NCBI GenBank assembly: GCA_016933215.1
Contig: JAFGBH010000021.1
Location: forward strand, 1-46,629
Source of the DNA: Deltaproteobacteria bacterium
GTDB taxonomy: Bacteria; Desulfobacterota; Syntrophia; Syntrophales; UBA2210
Length of the DNA stretch: 46,629 bases
Reading direction: 5' to 3'
Under the pieces are notes generated by a model, which worked only from the letters and a program-made list of their open reading frames with translations, did not search any database and was not told where the DNA came from. The translations under genes and the position numbers were made by a program. Position 1 is the stretch's first letter. Every line of letters starts with the position of its first letter. Positions 30,421 through 40,070 of the stretch are shown here, piece after piece.

Positions 30421-30762
30421 ATGAGTAAGTTAGGTGTTGAGATGCAGGGAACGCATATAAAAAAAGGTGATACGGTCAAGGTGATCGCCGGCCGGGAAAA
30501 AGACAAGACCGGCAAGGTGCTCAAGGTTATCAAGGATAAAAACCGTGTGATTATTGAAAAGCTGAATCTTCGGAAGAAGCACCAGAGACCCGACGCAAAG
30601 GGTAAAGGTGGAATCGTTGAAAAGGAAGGATCAATACAGGTGTCCAACGTAATGCTTGTGTGCAACAAATGTAACACCGGCGTTAGGGTGGGATACAAGA
30701 TCCTGGAAGACGGCAAGAAGGTACGGATCTGCAGGAAATGCCAGGAGCTTCTGGATGAATAA
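30421..30762 (+). CDS. rplX: 50S ribosomal protein L24
   Basis: The 113-residue protein has the KOW motif (HIKKGDTVKVIAGREKDKTGKVLKV) and a C-terminal segment with two CxxC pairs (Cys81/84 and Cys104/107) that can bind zinc. The chosen ATG lies one base after the rplN stop; an in-frame extension into rplN is rejected. L24 is an early assembly protein of the 50S subunit. Confidence 0.96.
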   Translation: MSKLGVEMQGTHIKKGDTVKVIAGREKDKTGKVLKVIKDKNRVIIEKLNLRKKHQRPDAKGKGGIVEKEGSIQVSNVMLVCNKCNTGVRVGYKILEDGKKVRICRKCQELLDE

Positions 30763-30777
30763 ATTGGGGATAGATTG

Positions 30778-31317
30778 ATGGCACGATTGAAAGAGCTTTA
30801 CACGAAAGAAGTGGCTCCCGCACTTTTTAAGGAGCTTAAATACAAGAACAAGATGGAAGTTCCGAAGATTGAGAAGATTGTTGTGAATATGGGTCTGGGA
30901 GAGGCCATTCAGAACATCAAGATTCTTGACAGTGCGGTTGAAGAGCTTGCAATGATTGTTGGTCAGAAGCCTGTTGTGACGAAGGCGCGAAAATCTATCG
31001 CTACGTTTAAACTCCGAAAGGGTATGTCCATTGGCTGTATGGCGACCCTGAGGAGTGAAAAAATGTATGAATTTCTCGACAGGCTCGTGAGTGTTGCGAT
31101 TCCGAGAATCCGGGACTTCAGAGGTATTTCGCCGAAGTCTTTCGATGGAAGGGGAAATTTTTCCATGGGTGTTAATGAGCACTATATTTTCCCTGAGATC
31201 GATTATGATAAAATTGACAAGGTCAAGGGCATGAATGTCACGATCGTGACAACGGCAAAGACAGATGATGAGGCGAGAAAGCTTCTATTATTGATGGGAG
31301 TCCCATTTCGAACCTAG
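30778..31317 (+). CDS. rplE: 50S ribosomal protein L5
   Basis: The 179-residue protein matches L5 ([67 protein letters not shown]). It binds 5S rRNA with L18. ATG 30778 starts the family sequence; the TTG immediately before it is an alternative. It ends 11 nt before rpsN. Confidence 0.98.
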   Translation: MARLKELYTKEVAPALFKELKYKNKMEVPKIEKIVVNMGLGEAIQNIKILDSAVEELAMIVGQKPVVTKARKSIATFKLRKGMSIGCMATLRSEKMYEFLDRLVSVAIPRIRDFRGISPKSFDGRGNFSMGVNEHYIFPEIDYDKIDKVKGMNVTIVTTAKTDDEARKLLLLMGVPFRT

Positions 31318-31328
31318 GGAGGGTTACA

Positions 31329-31514
31329 GTGGCGAAGAAATCGTTGATTGCAAAAGCCAAACGAAGCAGTAAATTTCCTGTGAGAGCGTATAACCGGTGC
31401 CCGCTTTGCGGCAGGCCCCGTGCCTATTATAGAAAATTTGACATGTGTAGAATATGCTTGAGAAAGCGTGCCCTTCATGGCGAAATTCCGGGCGTTATAA
31501 AATCGAGTTGGTAA
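31329..31514 (+). CDS. rpsN: 30S ribosomal protein S14, zinc-binding type
   Basis: The 61-residue short form carries Cys24, Cys27, Cys40 and Cys43 (CPLC and CRIC), the zinc ribbon of type Z S14, unlike the longer zinc-free form of E. coli. It starts with GTG, with GAGGG 6 nt upstream. It is in its usual place between rplE and rpsH. Confidence 0.98.
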   Translation: MAKKSLIAKAKRSSKFPVRAYNRCPLCGRPRAYYRKFDMCRICLRKRALHGEIPGVIKSSW

Positions 31515-31526
31515 AGGAGAAGCACA

Positions 31527-31934
31527 ATGGGGATGACTGATCCTGTTGCTGATATGTTGACAAGAATAAGAAATGCAAACCGAATGAAGTTCAAGAGCGT
31601 GGACGTACTCTTGTCAAGGATCAATTTGAGCATTGCAAAGGCGTTAAAGCAGGCGGGTTATATAGGCGGATTTGAGGTCAAAAAAGGTGACAAGAAGCCG
31701 CACCATGATGTGTTGCGAGTCCATCTCAGGTATACGGATTCAAAGGAACGGATTATACAAAACATACAGAGGGTGAGCAAGCCCGGCAGAAGAGTCTATA
31801 CCAAAGGGCGCAAAATACCGAAGGTCTTGAACGGTTACGGTGTGGCAATTCTTTCAACATCCAAGGGTGTTGTCACAGACAGGGAAGCACGGGATCTGAA
31901 TGTCGGTGGTGAGATTCTCTGTAGCGTGTGGTAA
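31527..31934 (+). CDS. rpsH: 30S ribosomal protein S8
   Basis: The 135-residue protein matches S8 (MTDPVADMLTRIRNANRMKF at the start, SKPGRRVYTKGRKIPKVLNGYGVAILSTSKGVVTDREAR). AAGGAG lies 7 nt before ATG 31527. S8 binds the central domain of 16S rRNA and represses the spc operon in E. coli; no matching mRNA structure was identified here by eye. Confidence 0.98.
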   Translation: MGMTDPVADMLTRIRNANRMKFKSVDVLLSRINLSIAKALKQAGYIGGFEVKKGDKKPHHDVLRVHLRYTDSKERIIQNIQRVSKPGRRVYTKGRKIPKVLNGYGVAILSTSKGVVTDREARDLNVGGEILCSVW

Positions 31935-31967
31935 GAAATTGATAAGGCAAATCGGGAGATATTTTTC

Positions 31968-32507
31968 ATGTCGAGAATTGGTAGAAAACCGATAGAAATT
32001 CCTGATGGTGTAACAATTACCCAGGTTGATTCTAAAATAACCGTCGAGGGGCCGAAGGGGACTCTCTCGAGAGACATTCCGAAGGAAGTGGAAGTTTCCG
32101 TCGATAAGGGCACCATCGTGGTGAACAGACTGTCGGAGGATAAAAAGGGACGATCTCTGCACGGTCTTGTAAGGACATTAGTCTCGAATATGGTGGCCGG
32201 TGTCAGCAAGGGATTTGAAAAATCTCTTGAAATTGTTGGTGTCGGGTATCGTGGAGAGCTGGATGGTGCCGTTCTAAGGTTACTCGTTGGGTATTCACAG
32301 CCTGCGGAATATAAAATTCCGGAAGGTATTTCGATCAAGGTTGACAGGCAGGTTAATCTGACCGTTGCCGGTATCGATAAAGAGTTGGTCGGAAAGGTTG
32401 CGGCAGAGATACGAAATGTAAAAAGACCTGAGCCTTACAAGGGTAAGGGGATCAGGTATGCCGGCGAGAAGGTGCGGAGAAAAGTCGGGAAATCTGCGGG
32501 AGCATAG
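31968..32507 (+). CDS. rplF: 50S ribosomal protein L6
   Basis: The 179-residue protein has two tandem L6 folds and the conserved C-terminal KRPEPYKGKGIRYAGEKVRRKVGKSAG. It begins MSRIGRKPIEIPDGV. L6 lies near the factor-binding site. Normal length and position between rpsH and rplR. Confidence 0.98.
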   Translation: MSRIGRKPIEIPDGVTITQVDSKITVEGPKGTLSRDIPKEVEVSVDKGTIVVNRLSEDKKGRSLHGLVRTLVSNMVAGVSKGFEKSLEIVGVGYRGELDGAVLRLLVGYSQPAEYKIPEGISIKVDRQVNLTVAGIDKELVGKVAAEIRNVKRPEPYKGKGIRYAGEKVRRKVGKSAGA

Positions 32508-32528
32508 CAGTAGTAAGGGTGGTTTATT

Positions 32529-32897
32529 GTGACATCAACAAAGCGAATGAAAAAAGTAAGGGCGAGGCGTGCACGAAAGGTGAGGAGCAAGATCTTTGGT
32601 ACCGGGGAACGTCCACGCCTTTCGGTTTTTAGAAGCATACGGTTTATATATGTTCAGGCGATTGATGATGCCTCGGGAACGACCATCGCAGAAGCGTCAT
32701 CGATAAGCAAAGACCTGAAGGGGACCCTTGAGGGGCTGAAAAAGGCTGATGCGGCGAAGGAAGTCGGAAAATTACTGGCAAAAAGGCTCGCTGAGAAGAA
32801 GATCAGCGAGGCCGTTTTTGATAGGGGTAGATTTCTCTATCACGGGAGAGTGAAATCTCTTGCAGAGGCCGTAAGAGAATCGGGAATAAAATTATAA
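32529..32897 (+). CDS. rplR: 50S ribosomal protein L18
   Basis: The 122-residue protein matches L18 (RARRARKVRSKIFGTGERPRLSVFRSIRFIYVQAIDD, FDRGRFLYHGRVKSLAEAVRESGIKL), which binds 5S rRNA. It starts with GTG 32529 about 6 nt after a weak AAGGGTGG site. It is followed by rpsE after 24 nt. Confidence 0.98.
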   Translation: MTSTKRMKKVRARRARKVRSKIFGTGERPRLSVFRSIRFIYVQAIDDASGTTIAEASSISKDLKGTLEGLKKADAAKEVGKLLAKRLAEKKISEAVFDRGRFLYHGRVKSLAEAVRESGIKL

Positions 32898-32921
32898 TTT
32901 TTGAAACTGGACAAGGGAGAC

Positions 32922-33401
32922 ATGGAAGAAAACGAACTTCTTGATAAGGTAATAAAGATTAAGAGGACAGCCAAGGTTGTAAAGGGTGGCAGAAGATTCA
33001 GATTCAGCGCTGTCGTTGCTGTGGGTGACGGAAACGGATCGGTCGGCATCGGACTTGGTAAGGCCCATGAGGTTCCTGAAGCGATCAGGAAGGGTACCGA
33101 AATGGCAAAGAAAAACATGGTCAAGGTCTCCATAACCGGGGGTACAATTCCGCATGAGGTCGTCGGCCATTACGGCGCAGGCAGAGTTCTTCTGAAACCT
33201 GCTTCCGTCGGTACGGGTCTCATAGCGGGCGGTGCTGTCAGGGCTATTCTCGAGGTGGCCGGCGTCCAGAACATCTTGACCAAATGCCTCGGTTCTCACA
33301 ATCCGCACAATCTCGTGAAGGCGACGATGGACGGCCTCATTAATTTGAGAAACCCTGTCGAGATTGCGACCCTGAGAAATAAAGATATTTCCGAGATTTA
33401 A
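32922..33401 (+). CDS. rpsE: 30S ribosomal protein S5
   Basis: The 159-residue protein matches S5 ([41 protein letters not shown] and [23 protein letters not shown]). ATG 32922 is preferred, though AAGGGAG is only 2 nt away. An in-frame TTG at 32901 would add seven residues but has no ribosome site. S5 helps control decoding accuracy and mRNA entry. Confidence 0.96.
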   Translation: MEENELLDKVIKIKRTAKVVKGGRRFRFSAVVAVGDGNGSVGIGLGKAHEVPEAIRKGTEMAKKNMVKVSITGGTIPHEVVGHYGAGRVLLKPASVGTGLIAGGAVRAILEVAGVQNILTKCLGSHNPHNLVKATMDGLINLRNPVEIATLRNKDISEI

Positions 33402-33425
33402 TGATTTCATACTGAGGTGCAGGTT

Positions 33426-33623
33426 GTGGAAAAACAACTGAAGATAACATTGATAAGGAGTTTCATAGGAAGGCCTGAAAAGCAGAGGGCGGTGCTTCGC
33501 GGAATGGGGCTTACAAAGCTTAACAAAACCGTTTATTTGAAGGATACCGTTGAGATTCGCGGTATGGCGAGAAAGGTATCCCACCTGGTCTCCGTCGAAG
33601 AATGTGAGGTAGCAAAGGCATGA
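33426..33623 (+). CDS. rpmD: 50S ribosomal protein L30
   Basis: The 65-residue protein matches L30 ([37 protein letters not shown]). GTG 33426, 6-7 nt after GAGGTG, is preferred over GTG 33417 three codons earlier. Its TGA overlaps the rplO ATG (ATGA), and this ordinary TGA stop is further evidence that TGA is not generally reassigned. Confidence 0.95.
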   Translation: MEKQLKITLIRSFIGRPEKQRAVLRGMGLTKLNKTVYLKDTVEIRGMARKVSHLVSVEECEVAKA

Positions 33624-34060
33624 ATTTAAGTGAATTGAGGCCTCCGAAGGGCGCGGTGAAAAAGAGGAAAAGAGTGGGCCGAGGTGTCGGTTCCGGCCAC
33701 GGAGGTACGTCCTGCAGGGGTAATAAGGGGCAGAATGCCCGTTCCGGCGGGGGCGTGAAGCCGGGCTTTGAAGGCGGTCAGATGCCCCTCACGAGGAGAT
33801 TGCCTAAGAGAGGTTTTTACAATAGGTTTCAAAAGGATATAATAATTGTTAACCTGGAACAGCTCAATAAGTTCCCCCAGGGTTCGGTCGTTGATGCCGA
33901 AGCCCTTCTAAAGAACGGCATTATCACGAGGAAAGGCGATGGCGTTAAGATATTGGGTAATGGAGTAATCGATTATCCTCTGTCATTAAGGGTACACGGG
34001 GTTAGTCGTAGTGCACGAGAAAAAATCGAAGCTTCAGGCGGAACAATAGAGGTCATTTAA
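33620..34060 (+). CDS. rplO: 50S ribosomal protein L15
   Basis: The 146-residue protein has the glycine-rich L15 start ([40 protein letters not shown]) and the [15 protein letters not shown] segment. It overlaps rpmD by four bases and leaves one base before secY, so all three are probably coupled. Confidence 0.98.
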   Translation: MNLSELRPPKGAVKKRKRVGRGVGSGHGGTSCRGNKGQNARSGGGVKPGFEGGQMPLTRRLPKRGFYNRFQKDIIIVNLEQLNKFPQGSVVDAEALLKNGIITRKGDGVKILGNGVIDYPLSLRVHGVSRSAREKIEASGGTIEVI

Positions 34061-34061
34061 T

Positions 34062-35369
34062 TTGCTGAGCGGTTTTAAAAACATAGCGAAGATACCTGAA
34101 CTCCAGAAGAGGATACTCTTTACCTTTTTTCTTCTGGCCGTGTACAGGATAGGGGCGCATGTTCCCACACCGGGAATCGATACGCAGGCCCTGGCAGCCT
34201 TTTTTGAACAGGCGAAGGGTTCTCTCTTAGGGCTCTTTGACATGTTTGCCGGAGGGGCTTTGAGCCAGCTCGCGGTTTTTGCACTGGGAATCATGCCCTA
34301 CATCAGTGCATCGATTATCCTGCAGCTTCTGACCGTGGCCGTTCCCTACCTCGAAAAACTGTCAAAAGAGGGGGCAGCGGGACGAAGGAAGATTACCCAG
34401 TATACACGCTATGGAACGGTTCTTTTAAGTATAATACAGGGATTCGGCATTGCAGTGGGACTGGAAAATATGGCGGGACCGTCCGGGTTATCGGTTGTTA
34501 TTACCCCTGGATGGAGCTTCCGTATCATGACGGTTATTACGCTCACGGCCGGGACGGCATTTATCATGTGGCTCGGTGAGCAGATAACGGAACGGGGGAT
34601 CGGAAACGGGATATCGCTGATAATTTTCGCAGGTATCGTCTGCAGAGGACCCGCTGCGGTGGTAAACACCTTCAGATTGCTTTCCACGGGTGAGATGGGG
34701 ATATTTTTTGTTGTACTGCTTTTCGTTATGATGGTCGTCGTCGTCGCTGTCATTGTGTTCGTAGAGAGCGGACAGAGAAGGATACCGGTGCAGTACGCAA
34801 AGCGAGTTGTCGGGAGAAAGATGTACGGAGGACAGACCACGCACCTTCCCCTGAAGGTCAACACCGCCGGTGTTATTCCCCCCATCTTTGCGTCATCCAT
34901 TATAATGTTTCCGGCAACGATAGCCAATTTCGTTCCCCACCCCTGGATGCAGGCGGTTTCGGGTTTCCTGATGCCGGGACGATTAGTATATGAAATGCTC
35001 TATGTCGCATTTATAATATTTTTCTGTTATTTCTATACGGCCGTCACCTTCAACCCGGTGGATGTTGCCGATAATATGAAGAAATATGGAGGCTATGTGC
35101 CGGGGATACGGCCAGGCAAGAAAACGGCTGAATATATTGACAGGATCCTGACGAGGCTCACCTTTTGCGGTGCGCTTTATGTGTCTGCCGTGTGTGTGCT
35201 TCCCAGTGTTCTCATTAGCAAGTTTGATGTTCCTTTTTATTTTGGTGGTACCGCTCTCCTTATTGTGGTTGGTGTCGCACTTGATACGGCAGGTCAGATC
35301 GAGACCCATTTGCTCACCAGGCAATATGACGGATTTATGAAGAAGGGGCGTATCGGCAGGAGACGCTGA
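34062..35369 (+). CDS. secY: Preprotein translocase channel subunit SecY
   Basis: The 435-residue protein has ten predicted membrane helices and the SecY signatures [27 protein letters not shown] and [26 protein letters not shown]-type cytosolic loop. The start is TTG 34062, 9 nt after GAGGT. SecY forms the export pore with SecE and SecG. It ends in TGA. The adenylate kinase gene that often separates secY and map is absent. Confidence 0.98.
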   Translation: MLSGFKNIAKIPELQKRILFTFFLLAVYRIGAHVPTPGIDTQALAAFFEQAKGSLLGLFDMFAGGALSQLAVFALGIMPYISASIILQLLTVAVPYLEKLSKEGAAGRRKITQYTRYGTVLLSIIQGFGIAVGLENMAGPSGLSVVITPGWSFRIMTVITLTAGTAFIMWLGEQITERGIGNGISLIIFAGIVCRGPAAVVNTFRLLSTGEMGIFFVVLLFVMMVVVVAVIVFVESGQRRIPVQYAKRVVGRKMYGGQTTHLPLKVNTAGVIPPIFASSIIMFPATIANFVPHPWMQAVSGFLMPGRLVYEMLYVAFIIFFCYFYTAVTFNPVDVADNMKKYGGYVPGIRPGKKTAEYIDRILTRLTFCGALYVSAVCVLPSVLISKFDVPFYFGGTALLIVVGVALDTAGQIETHLLTRQYDGFMKKGRIGRRR

Positions 35370-35399
35370 CAGGTGCGTTCCCCTCAAAGGGGAAAATAG

Positions 35400-36158
35400 A
35401 TGGTAATCCTTAAATCTCCCGGAGAGATCAAGAAGATGAGGGAGAGCAATGCAATGGTAGCCGATGTATTGGAAGGATTACGGGAGCTGGTAAAGCCGGG
35501 TATAACGACTCTTGAGCTGGATGAATATGCCGAATCCTATGCACGAAAGAGAGGGGCGAGACCGGCCTTCAAAGGGTATAGCGGTTATCCCTTTGCGCTC
35601 TGTGCATCGGTGAATTCCGAGGTGGTTCACGGATTTCCTTCAGAGAGAGTTTTGAAGGATGGTGACATCGTTAGCCTCGACTACGGCGTGTTTTTCGGTG
35701 GTTACTACGGAGATTCTGCCATAACGTTACCCGTCGGCGAGGTTTCCGACACGGCAAAGCGTTTGATGAAGGTGACCAGAGAAGCTCTTTACAAAGGTAT
35801 AGCGGAGGCAAAAGCGGGAAACAGGCTGGGCGATGTTTCTTTTGCGGTTCAGGATCATGTGGAAAGCGAGGGATTCTCGATTGTAAGGGATTATGTCGGT
35901 CACGGAATAGGAAAAAACCTTCATGAGGACCCGCCGGTACCCAATTACGGAATTCGGGGACGGGGCATCGAGTTGAAACCCGGTATCGTTTTGGCTATAG
36001 AACCGATGGTAAATGAGGGAACCTACAAGGTCAAGGTAAAATCCGACGGCTGGACGGTGGTGACGACAGACGGAAAACTATCGGCCCACTTTGAGCATAC
36101 GGTGGCAATTACGGAAAACGGGCCCGAAATACTGAGTAAGACAATGTCGGCACAGTAA
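35400..36158 (+). CDS. map: Methionine aminopeptidase, type I
   Basis: The 252-residue enzyme removes N-terminal Met from new proteins. The metal ligands are Asp94 (SLDYG), Asp105 (GDSA), His168 ([10 protein letters not shown]), Glu201 (IEPMVNEG) and Glu232 (FEHT). Substrate His77 lies in VVHGFP. No N-terminal zinc extension is present. It follows secY by 30 nt and precedes infA. Confidence 0.98.
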   Translation: MVILKSPGEIKKMRESNAMVADVLEGLRELVKPGITTLELDEYAESYARKRGARPAFKGYSGYPFALCASVNSEVVHGFPSERVLKDGDIVSLDYGVFFGGYYGDSAITLPVGEVSDTAKRLMKVTREALYKGIAEAKAGNRLGDVSFAVQDHVESEGFSIVRDYVGHGIGKNLHEDPPVPNYGIRGRGIELKPGIVLAIEPMVNEGTYKVKVKSDGWTVVTTDGKLSAHFEHTVAITENGPEILSKTMSAQ

Positions 36159-36184
36159 ATTATTATTTTATAGGTATCGATAAT

Positions 36185-36403
36185 ATGGCGAAAGAAGAAT
36201 CGATAGTAGTTGAAGGTACCGTGATCGAACCATTGCCGAATGCAATGTTCCGGGTCGAGCTTGAGAACGGGCATCGTGTGCTTGCCCATATATCGGGTAA
36301 GATGAGGATGCATTTTATAAAGATATTACCGGGAGACAAGGTAACCGTTGAATTGTCGCCCTATGATTTAACAAGAGGTCGAATTACCTACAGATCAAAA
36401 TAA
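36185..36403 (+). CDS. infA: Translation initiation factor IF-1
   Basis: The 72-residue OB-fold protein is a canonical IF-1 ([55 protein letters not shown]). It blocks the A-site during initiation. It lies 26 nt after map and just before rpmJ. Confidence 0.98.
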   Translation: MAKEESIVVEGTVIEPLPNAMFRVELENGHRVLAHISGKMRMHFIKILPGDKVTVELSPYDLTRGRITYRSK

Positions 36404-36430
36404 CATGAAGTCATACATGGAGTGAGTACA

Positions 36431-36544
36431 GTGAAGGTACGGGCATCAGTCAAAAAAATATGCGATAAATGCAAGATTATCAGAAGGCGAGGCGTTCTGA
36501 GAGTATTGTGCGAGAATCCCAAGCATAAACAGAGACAAGGATAG
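36431..36544 (+). CDS. rpmJ: 50S ribosomal protein L36
   Basis: A 37-residue zinc-type L36 ([19 protein letters not shown]) with Cys11, Cys14, Cys27 and His32 as ligands. It starts with GTG, with GGAG 8 nt upstream, and lies between infA and rpsM as in most bacteria. Confidence 0.96.
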   Translation: MKVRASVKKICDKCKIIRRRGVLRVLCENPKHKQRQG

Positions 36545-36562
36545 CAAAGGGGAGGTTTCAAG

Positions 36563-36937
36563 GTGGCAAGAATAGCAGGTGTTGATTTACCGAAAAACAA
36601 GAGAATGGAAATCGCGCTCACGTATATTTACGGGATCGGACGCACCAGGTCGAGAAAGATACTGGAAGAGGCCGGTATTGATTTTGATACGAAGACAGAT
36701 AATCTCGCCGATGAACAGATAACGGCGATACGAAATATAATAGACGGTGAATATAAAGTTGAAGGTGATCTCAAAAGAGAAATCACCATGTCGATCAAGC
36801 GTCTTATGGACATAGGTGCATACAGGGGCTTGAGACACAGAAGAGGTCTTCCCGTGAGGGGCCAGCGAACGTGTACCAATGCAAGAACACGAAAAGGTCC
36901 CAGACGGGCTATCGGCGGCGGTAAGAGAAAGAAATAA
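36563..36937 (+). CDS. rpsM: 30S ribosomal protein S13
   Basis: The 124-residue protein matches S13 ([60 protein letters not shown]). The start is GTG 36563, 8 nt after GGGGAGG. It bridges the 30S head to the 50S subunit and heads the alpha-operon group rpsM-rpsK-rpsD-rpoA-rplQ. Confidence 0.98.
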   Translation: MARIAGVDLPKNKRMEIALTYIYGIGRTRSRKILEEAGIDFDTKTDNLADEQITAIRNIIDGEYKVEGDLKREITMSIKRLMDIGAYRGLRHRRGLPVRGQRTCTNARTRKGPRRAIGGGKRKK

Positions 36938-36955
36938 CATAGATTCGGAGGGGAA

Positions 36956-37351
36956 ATGGCTCAACCTAAGAGGAAAAGAAGTACAAAGAAAAAAGAAAAA
37001 AAGAATATATCTGACGGTATTGCCCATATTCAATCGACCTTTAATAATACGATCGTCACTATTACAGATCTGAGCGGCAATGTTATCGCCTGGTCTTCCG
37101 GCGGTGGTCAGGGATTCAAGGGTTCAAGGAAAAGCACTCCCTTTGCAGCGCAGTTAACGGCGACGGAAGCGGTCAAGAAAGCAAGGATACATGGACTGAG
37201 AAATGTGCAGGTTTATGTAAAGGGGCCGGGTGCGGGACGCGAGTCTGCACTGAGGGCTATACAGTCAGCGGGGCTCAATATCAGCCTTATCAAGGATGTT
37301 ACACCGATTCCCCATAATGGCTGTAGACCGCCGAAGAGAAGAAGAGTTTAA
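36956..37351 (+). CDS. rpsK: 30S ribosomal protein S11
   Basis: The 131-residue protein matches S11 ([58 protein letters not shown]). It has an unusually Lys-rich start ([12 protein letters not shown]). It lines the platform near the E-site. GGAGGGG precedes the ATG. Confidence 0.98.
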   Translation: MAQPKRKRSTKKKEKKNISDGIAHIQSTFNNTIVTITDLSGNVIAWSSGGGQGFKGSRKSTPFAAQLTATEAVKKARIHGLRNVQVYVKGPGAGRESALRAIQSAGLNISLIKDVTPIPHNGCRPPKRRRV

Positions 37352-37390
37352 TCGGATTACAAAGATATAGACATATAATGGAGGAATATT

Positions 37391-38017
37391 TTGGCAAGGT
37401 ATAGGGGATCATCATGTAGGTTATGCCGAAGCGAGGGCATAAAGCTGTTTCTTAAAGGTGACAGATGCTATAGCGACAAATGTGCCTTTGAGCGTCGGGG
37501 GTATGCTCCGGGTGAGCATGGCCAGATGAGAAGAAAAAAATCCGACTATGGGATTCAGCTCCGTGAGAAGCAGAAACTTAAAAGGATGTTCGGTCTTCTG
37601 GAGAAGCAGTTTCAGGGCTATTTTGAAAAGGGTGACCGTCAGAAGGGCGTATCGGGTACAAATCTCCTTCTCCTTTTGGAGAAGAGGTTGGATAATATGA
37701 TATACAGGATTGGTTTTGCGAATTCGAGGAATGAGGCGCGGCAGCTGGTACGGCACAGTCATTTTCTTGTAAACGGCAGCAAGGTAAATATTCCCTCATA
37801 TCAGGTAAAGGTAGGAGATGAAATACAGGTGAGGGAAAAAAGCAGGAAGATAGGCTCTATTCTTGAAGCGATGGACACGGTGGCGAGGCGCGGTATTCCT
37901 CAGTGGATCGAATTTGACAAGAATGGCTTTAAGGGGACATTGAAGGCACTGCCGTCAAGGGAAGAGCTGGCGATGCCCGTTCAGGAACAGTTGGTAGTTG
38001 AGTTTTATTCTAAATAA
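37391..38017 (+). CDS. rpsD: 30S ribosomal protein S4, zinc-type
   Basis: The 208-residue protein has Cys9, Cys12, Cys26 and Cys31, the zinc-binding N-terminus of C-plus S4 proteins, and the S4 RNA-binding domain ([31 protein letters not shown]). The start is TTG 37391, 8 nt after GGAGG. S4 nucleates 30S assembly and is a repressor of the alpha operon in E. coli. Confidence 0.98.
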   Translation: MARYRGSSCRLCRSEGIKLFLKGDRCYSDKCAFERRGYAPGEHGQMRRKKSDYGIQLREKQKLKRMFGLLEKQFQGYFEKGDRQKGVSGTNLLLLLEKRLDNMIYRIGFANSRNEARQLVRHSHFLVNGSKVNIPSYQVKVGDEIQVREKSRKIGSILEAMDTVARRGIPQWIEFDKNGFKGTLKALPSREELAMPVQEQLVVEFYSK

Positions 38018-38052
38018 TAGATAAAACAACGTAATAATAGGGAACGAAAGAT

Positions 38053-39051
38053 ATGCAAAGAAATTGGCGCAGTCTTATAAAACCGAAGAAAATAGAGGTT
38101 GACGAAAAGAGCCGTACTTCTTTTTATGGCGAGTTTGACTGCCAGCCTTTGGAAAAAGGTTTCGGTATTACATTGGGGAATGCCCTCAGGAGAGTACTCC
38201 TGTCATCTATTTATGGTGCGGCGATCGTATCCGTAAGATTTGACGGAGTCCTTCATGAGTTTTCGACAATTCCCGGTGTTAAAGAAGATGTCACAATTAT
38301 TATACTGAATTTAAAGGGCGTTCGTCTCAAGCTTCATGGGGAAGGACCGAAGACTATCACCATCGATGCATCGAAGAAGGGCGTGGTGACGGCGGGAGAT
38401 ATTATCACCGATGGAACGGTCGAGATATTGAATCCGAAACACCCCATTGCAACCCTCTCCGATAAGGCGACATTAAAGGCGGAAATGGTGGTGGATACTG
38501 GGAAAGGGTATGTCCCGGCCGCGAGAGAAACTGAGATCGAGCAACCCGAAACGACGATCAATATCGATGCGGTCTTTTCGCCCATTAAAAAGGTGACCTA
38601 TACGGTAACCAACGCCAGGGTCGGTCAGATTACCGATTATGACAGGCTTGTACTCGAGGTGTGGACGGACGGAAGTATTATGCCCGAAGATGCCATTGCC
38701 TATGCCGCGAGGATATTAAAGGAGCAGCTGGAGGCCTTCATCAATTTTGACGAGGTAGAGGAAGAAGAAGCGCCGAAAAAGATTGAGGCGAAAGAAAGAG
38801 TGAATGAAAATCTTTTCAAGGGCGTTGAAGAACTGGAACTCTCGGTCAGATCGGCCAACTGCTTGAAAAATGCGGGTATTCGGTTCATCGGTGAGCTTGT
38901 CCAGAAGACTGAGGCGGAGATGCTGAAGACAAAGAATTTCGGTAGAAAGTCACTTAATGAGATAAAAGAGATACTTTCCGAGATGGGTTTGGGCCTTGGC
39001 ATGAAACTCGATTTCCCCGCACCTGAAAAGAGCGAGGATACGGAAGAGTAA
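38053..39051 (+). CDS. rpoA: DNA-directed RNA polymerase subunit alpha
   Basis: The 332-residue subunit has the assembly domain ([28 protein letters not shown]) and the C-terminal DNA-binding domain ([49 protein letters not shown]). The linker (about 235-250) is acidic. It sits between rpsD and rplQ as usual. With rpoB and rpoC, all three large core subunits lie in this window. Confidence 0.99.
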   Translation: MQRNWRSLIKPKKIEVDEKSRTSFYGEFDCQPLEKGFGITLGNALRRVLLSSIYGAAIVSVRFDGVLHEFSTIPGVKEDVTIIILNLKGVRLKLHGEGPKTITIDASKKGVVTAGDIITDGTVEILNPKHPIATLSDKATLKAEMVVDTGKGYVPAARETEIEQPETTINIDAVFSPIKKVTYTVTNARVGQITDYDRLVLEVWTDGSIMPEDAIAYAARILKEQLEAFINFDEVEEEEAPKKIEAKERVNENLFKGVEELELSVRSANCLKNAGIRFIGELVQKTEAEMLKTKNFGRKSLNEIKEILSEMGLGLGMKLDFPAPEKSEDTEE

Positions 39052-39078
39052 AATTTATTTTGAAAGGAATGATCTGTA

Positions 39079-39483
39079 ATGCGCCACAGAAAGGCCGGAA
39101 GGAAGCTGGGAAGGACATCGAGCCATAGAAAAGCGATGCTGAGGAATCTGGTAACATCCCTTCTAAGGCATGAGAAAATAATAACGACCGATGCTAAGGC
39201 AAAGGAATTACGAAGCGTTGCCGAAAAGATGATTACGCTGGGCAAGAGGGGAAGTCTCCATGCCCGGAGACAGGCCCTCTCCTATATAATGGATCGGAAT
39301 GTTACGGAAAAGGTCTTTGTGGAATTGTCGCCCCGTTACAGCGAAAGAGAGGGCGGCTACACGAGAATTATAAAAACCGGCAATCGGGTCGGAGATAACG
39401 CCCCCCTCTCAATCATCGAAATGATCCCGGAGATCAAGAAAGAGTCGAAGAAGCCGAAGAAAAAGGCGGCAAAGAAAAAGTAG
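39079..39483 (+). CDS. rplQ: 50S ribosomal protein L17
   Basis: The 134-residue protein matches L17 ([45 protein letters not shown]). It has a Lys-rich tail ending [11 protein letters not shown]. It is the last gene of the contiguous ribosomal block and is followed by a terminator 28 nt downstream. AAAGGAA precedes the ATG. Confidence 0.98.
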   Translation: MRHRKAGRKLGRTSSHRKAMLRNLVTSLLRHEKIITTDAKAKELRSVAEKMITLGKRGSLHARRQALSYIMDRNVTEKVFVELSPRYSEREGGYTRIIKTGNRVGDNAPLSIIEMIPEIKKESKKPKKKAAKKK

Positions 39484-39511
39484 CAGCCAAAAAAAATATA
39501 TGAGAAGAGAT

Positions 39512-39537
39512 GCAAGGTTATCTACCTTGCCTTTTTT
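39512..39537 (+). terminator. Terminator of the ribosomal protein block
   Basis: GCAAGGT (39512-39518) pairs with ACCTTGC (39524-39530) around a 5-nt loop, followed by C and six T. It closes the run that extends from rplC, or from further upstream, to rplQ. Confidence 0.85.
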
Positions 39538-39541
39538 ATTC

Positions 39542-39569
39542 TTGATTTTTTTTTCAGTAAGGCTATAAT
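39542..39569 (+). promoter_or_regulatory. Promoter of the small EF-Tu-domain-like gene
   Basis: TTGATT (39542-39547) and a perfect TATAAT (39564-39569) are 16 nt apart, starting just after the rplQ terminator and about 90 nt before the next start codon. Confidence 0.7.
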
Positions 39570-39661
39570 CCACCAATTGTCGGACATCTAAAATTTTCTT
39601 ATCTATACTATCATTTTAGGATTGTTTTTTGTTCTGCATGAATAGCAAGGAGGACGACATT

Positions 39662-39922
39662 ATGGGTGAAGAGAAAGTAGGAGAGGTGGTAAAGTTTTTC
39701 GCGAAACCGAGTGTTGCGGCAATTAAAATAACCTCTGGAGAGCTTGATGTAGGAGATACGATCAAATTCACCGGTCATACGACAGATTTTGAAAATACGA
39801 TCGACTCTATGGAGATCAACAACGAGAAGATCGAAAAGGCCAAGGTAGGAGACTACATCGGCATGAAAGTCTCCGACAGGGTTCGCCCCGGTGATGAGGT
39901 ATTTAAAGTTACTCCTGAGTAA
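39662..39922 (+). CDS. Stand-alone EF-Tu domain-2-like beta-barrel protein
   Basis: The 86-residue protein (VGEVVKFFAKPSVAAIKI ... GDTIKFTGHTTDFENTIDSM ... AKVGDYIGMKVSDRVRPGDEVFKV) resembles the second beta-barrel domain of translational GTPases and the C-terminal domain of U32 peptidases. It has no GTPase or catalytic domain. ATG 39662 is set by AAGGAGG 8 nt upstream. It has its own promoter and terminator directly behind rplQ. Such small proteins are usually annotated as elongation-factor-like; their role is unknown. RNA or tRNA binding is a guess from the fold. Confidence 0.8.
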   Translation: MGEEKVGEVVKFFAKPSVAAIKITSGELDVGDTIKFTGHTTDFENTIDSMEINNEKIEKAKVGDYIGMKVSDRVRPGDEVFKVTPE

Positions 39923-39954
39923 CGGACAGGTCTGAAAACAATAGTTTCGTAGCG

Positions 39955-39992
39955 AAGCCATGGGTGCGATGGTGTGTTTCCCATGGCTTTTT
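39955..39992 (+). terminator. Terminator after the EF-Tu-domain-like gene
   Basis: AAGCCATGGG (39955-39964) pairs with CCCATGGCTT (39980-39989) around a 15-nt loop; the T-rich tail is TTTTTGTTT. Confidence 0.8.
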
Positions 39993-40070
39993 GTTTATTG
40001 TATAGTATTTCAGCATACCGCGGTGCCTTTTCTTCGGGAGCAGCGAAAAGGCTCAATCGGGTAAAGATAT

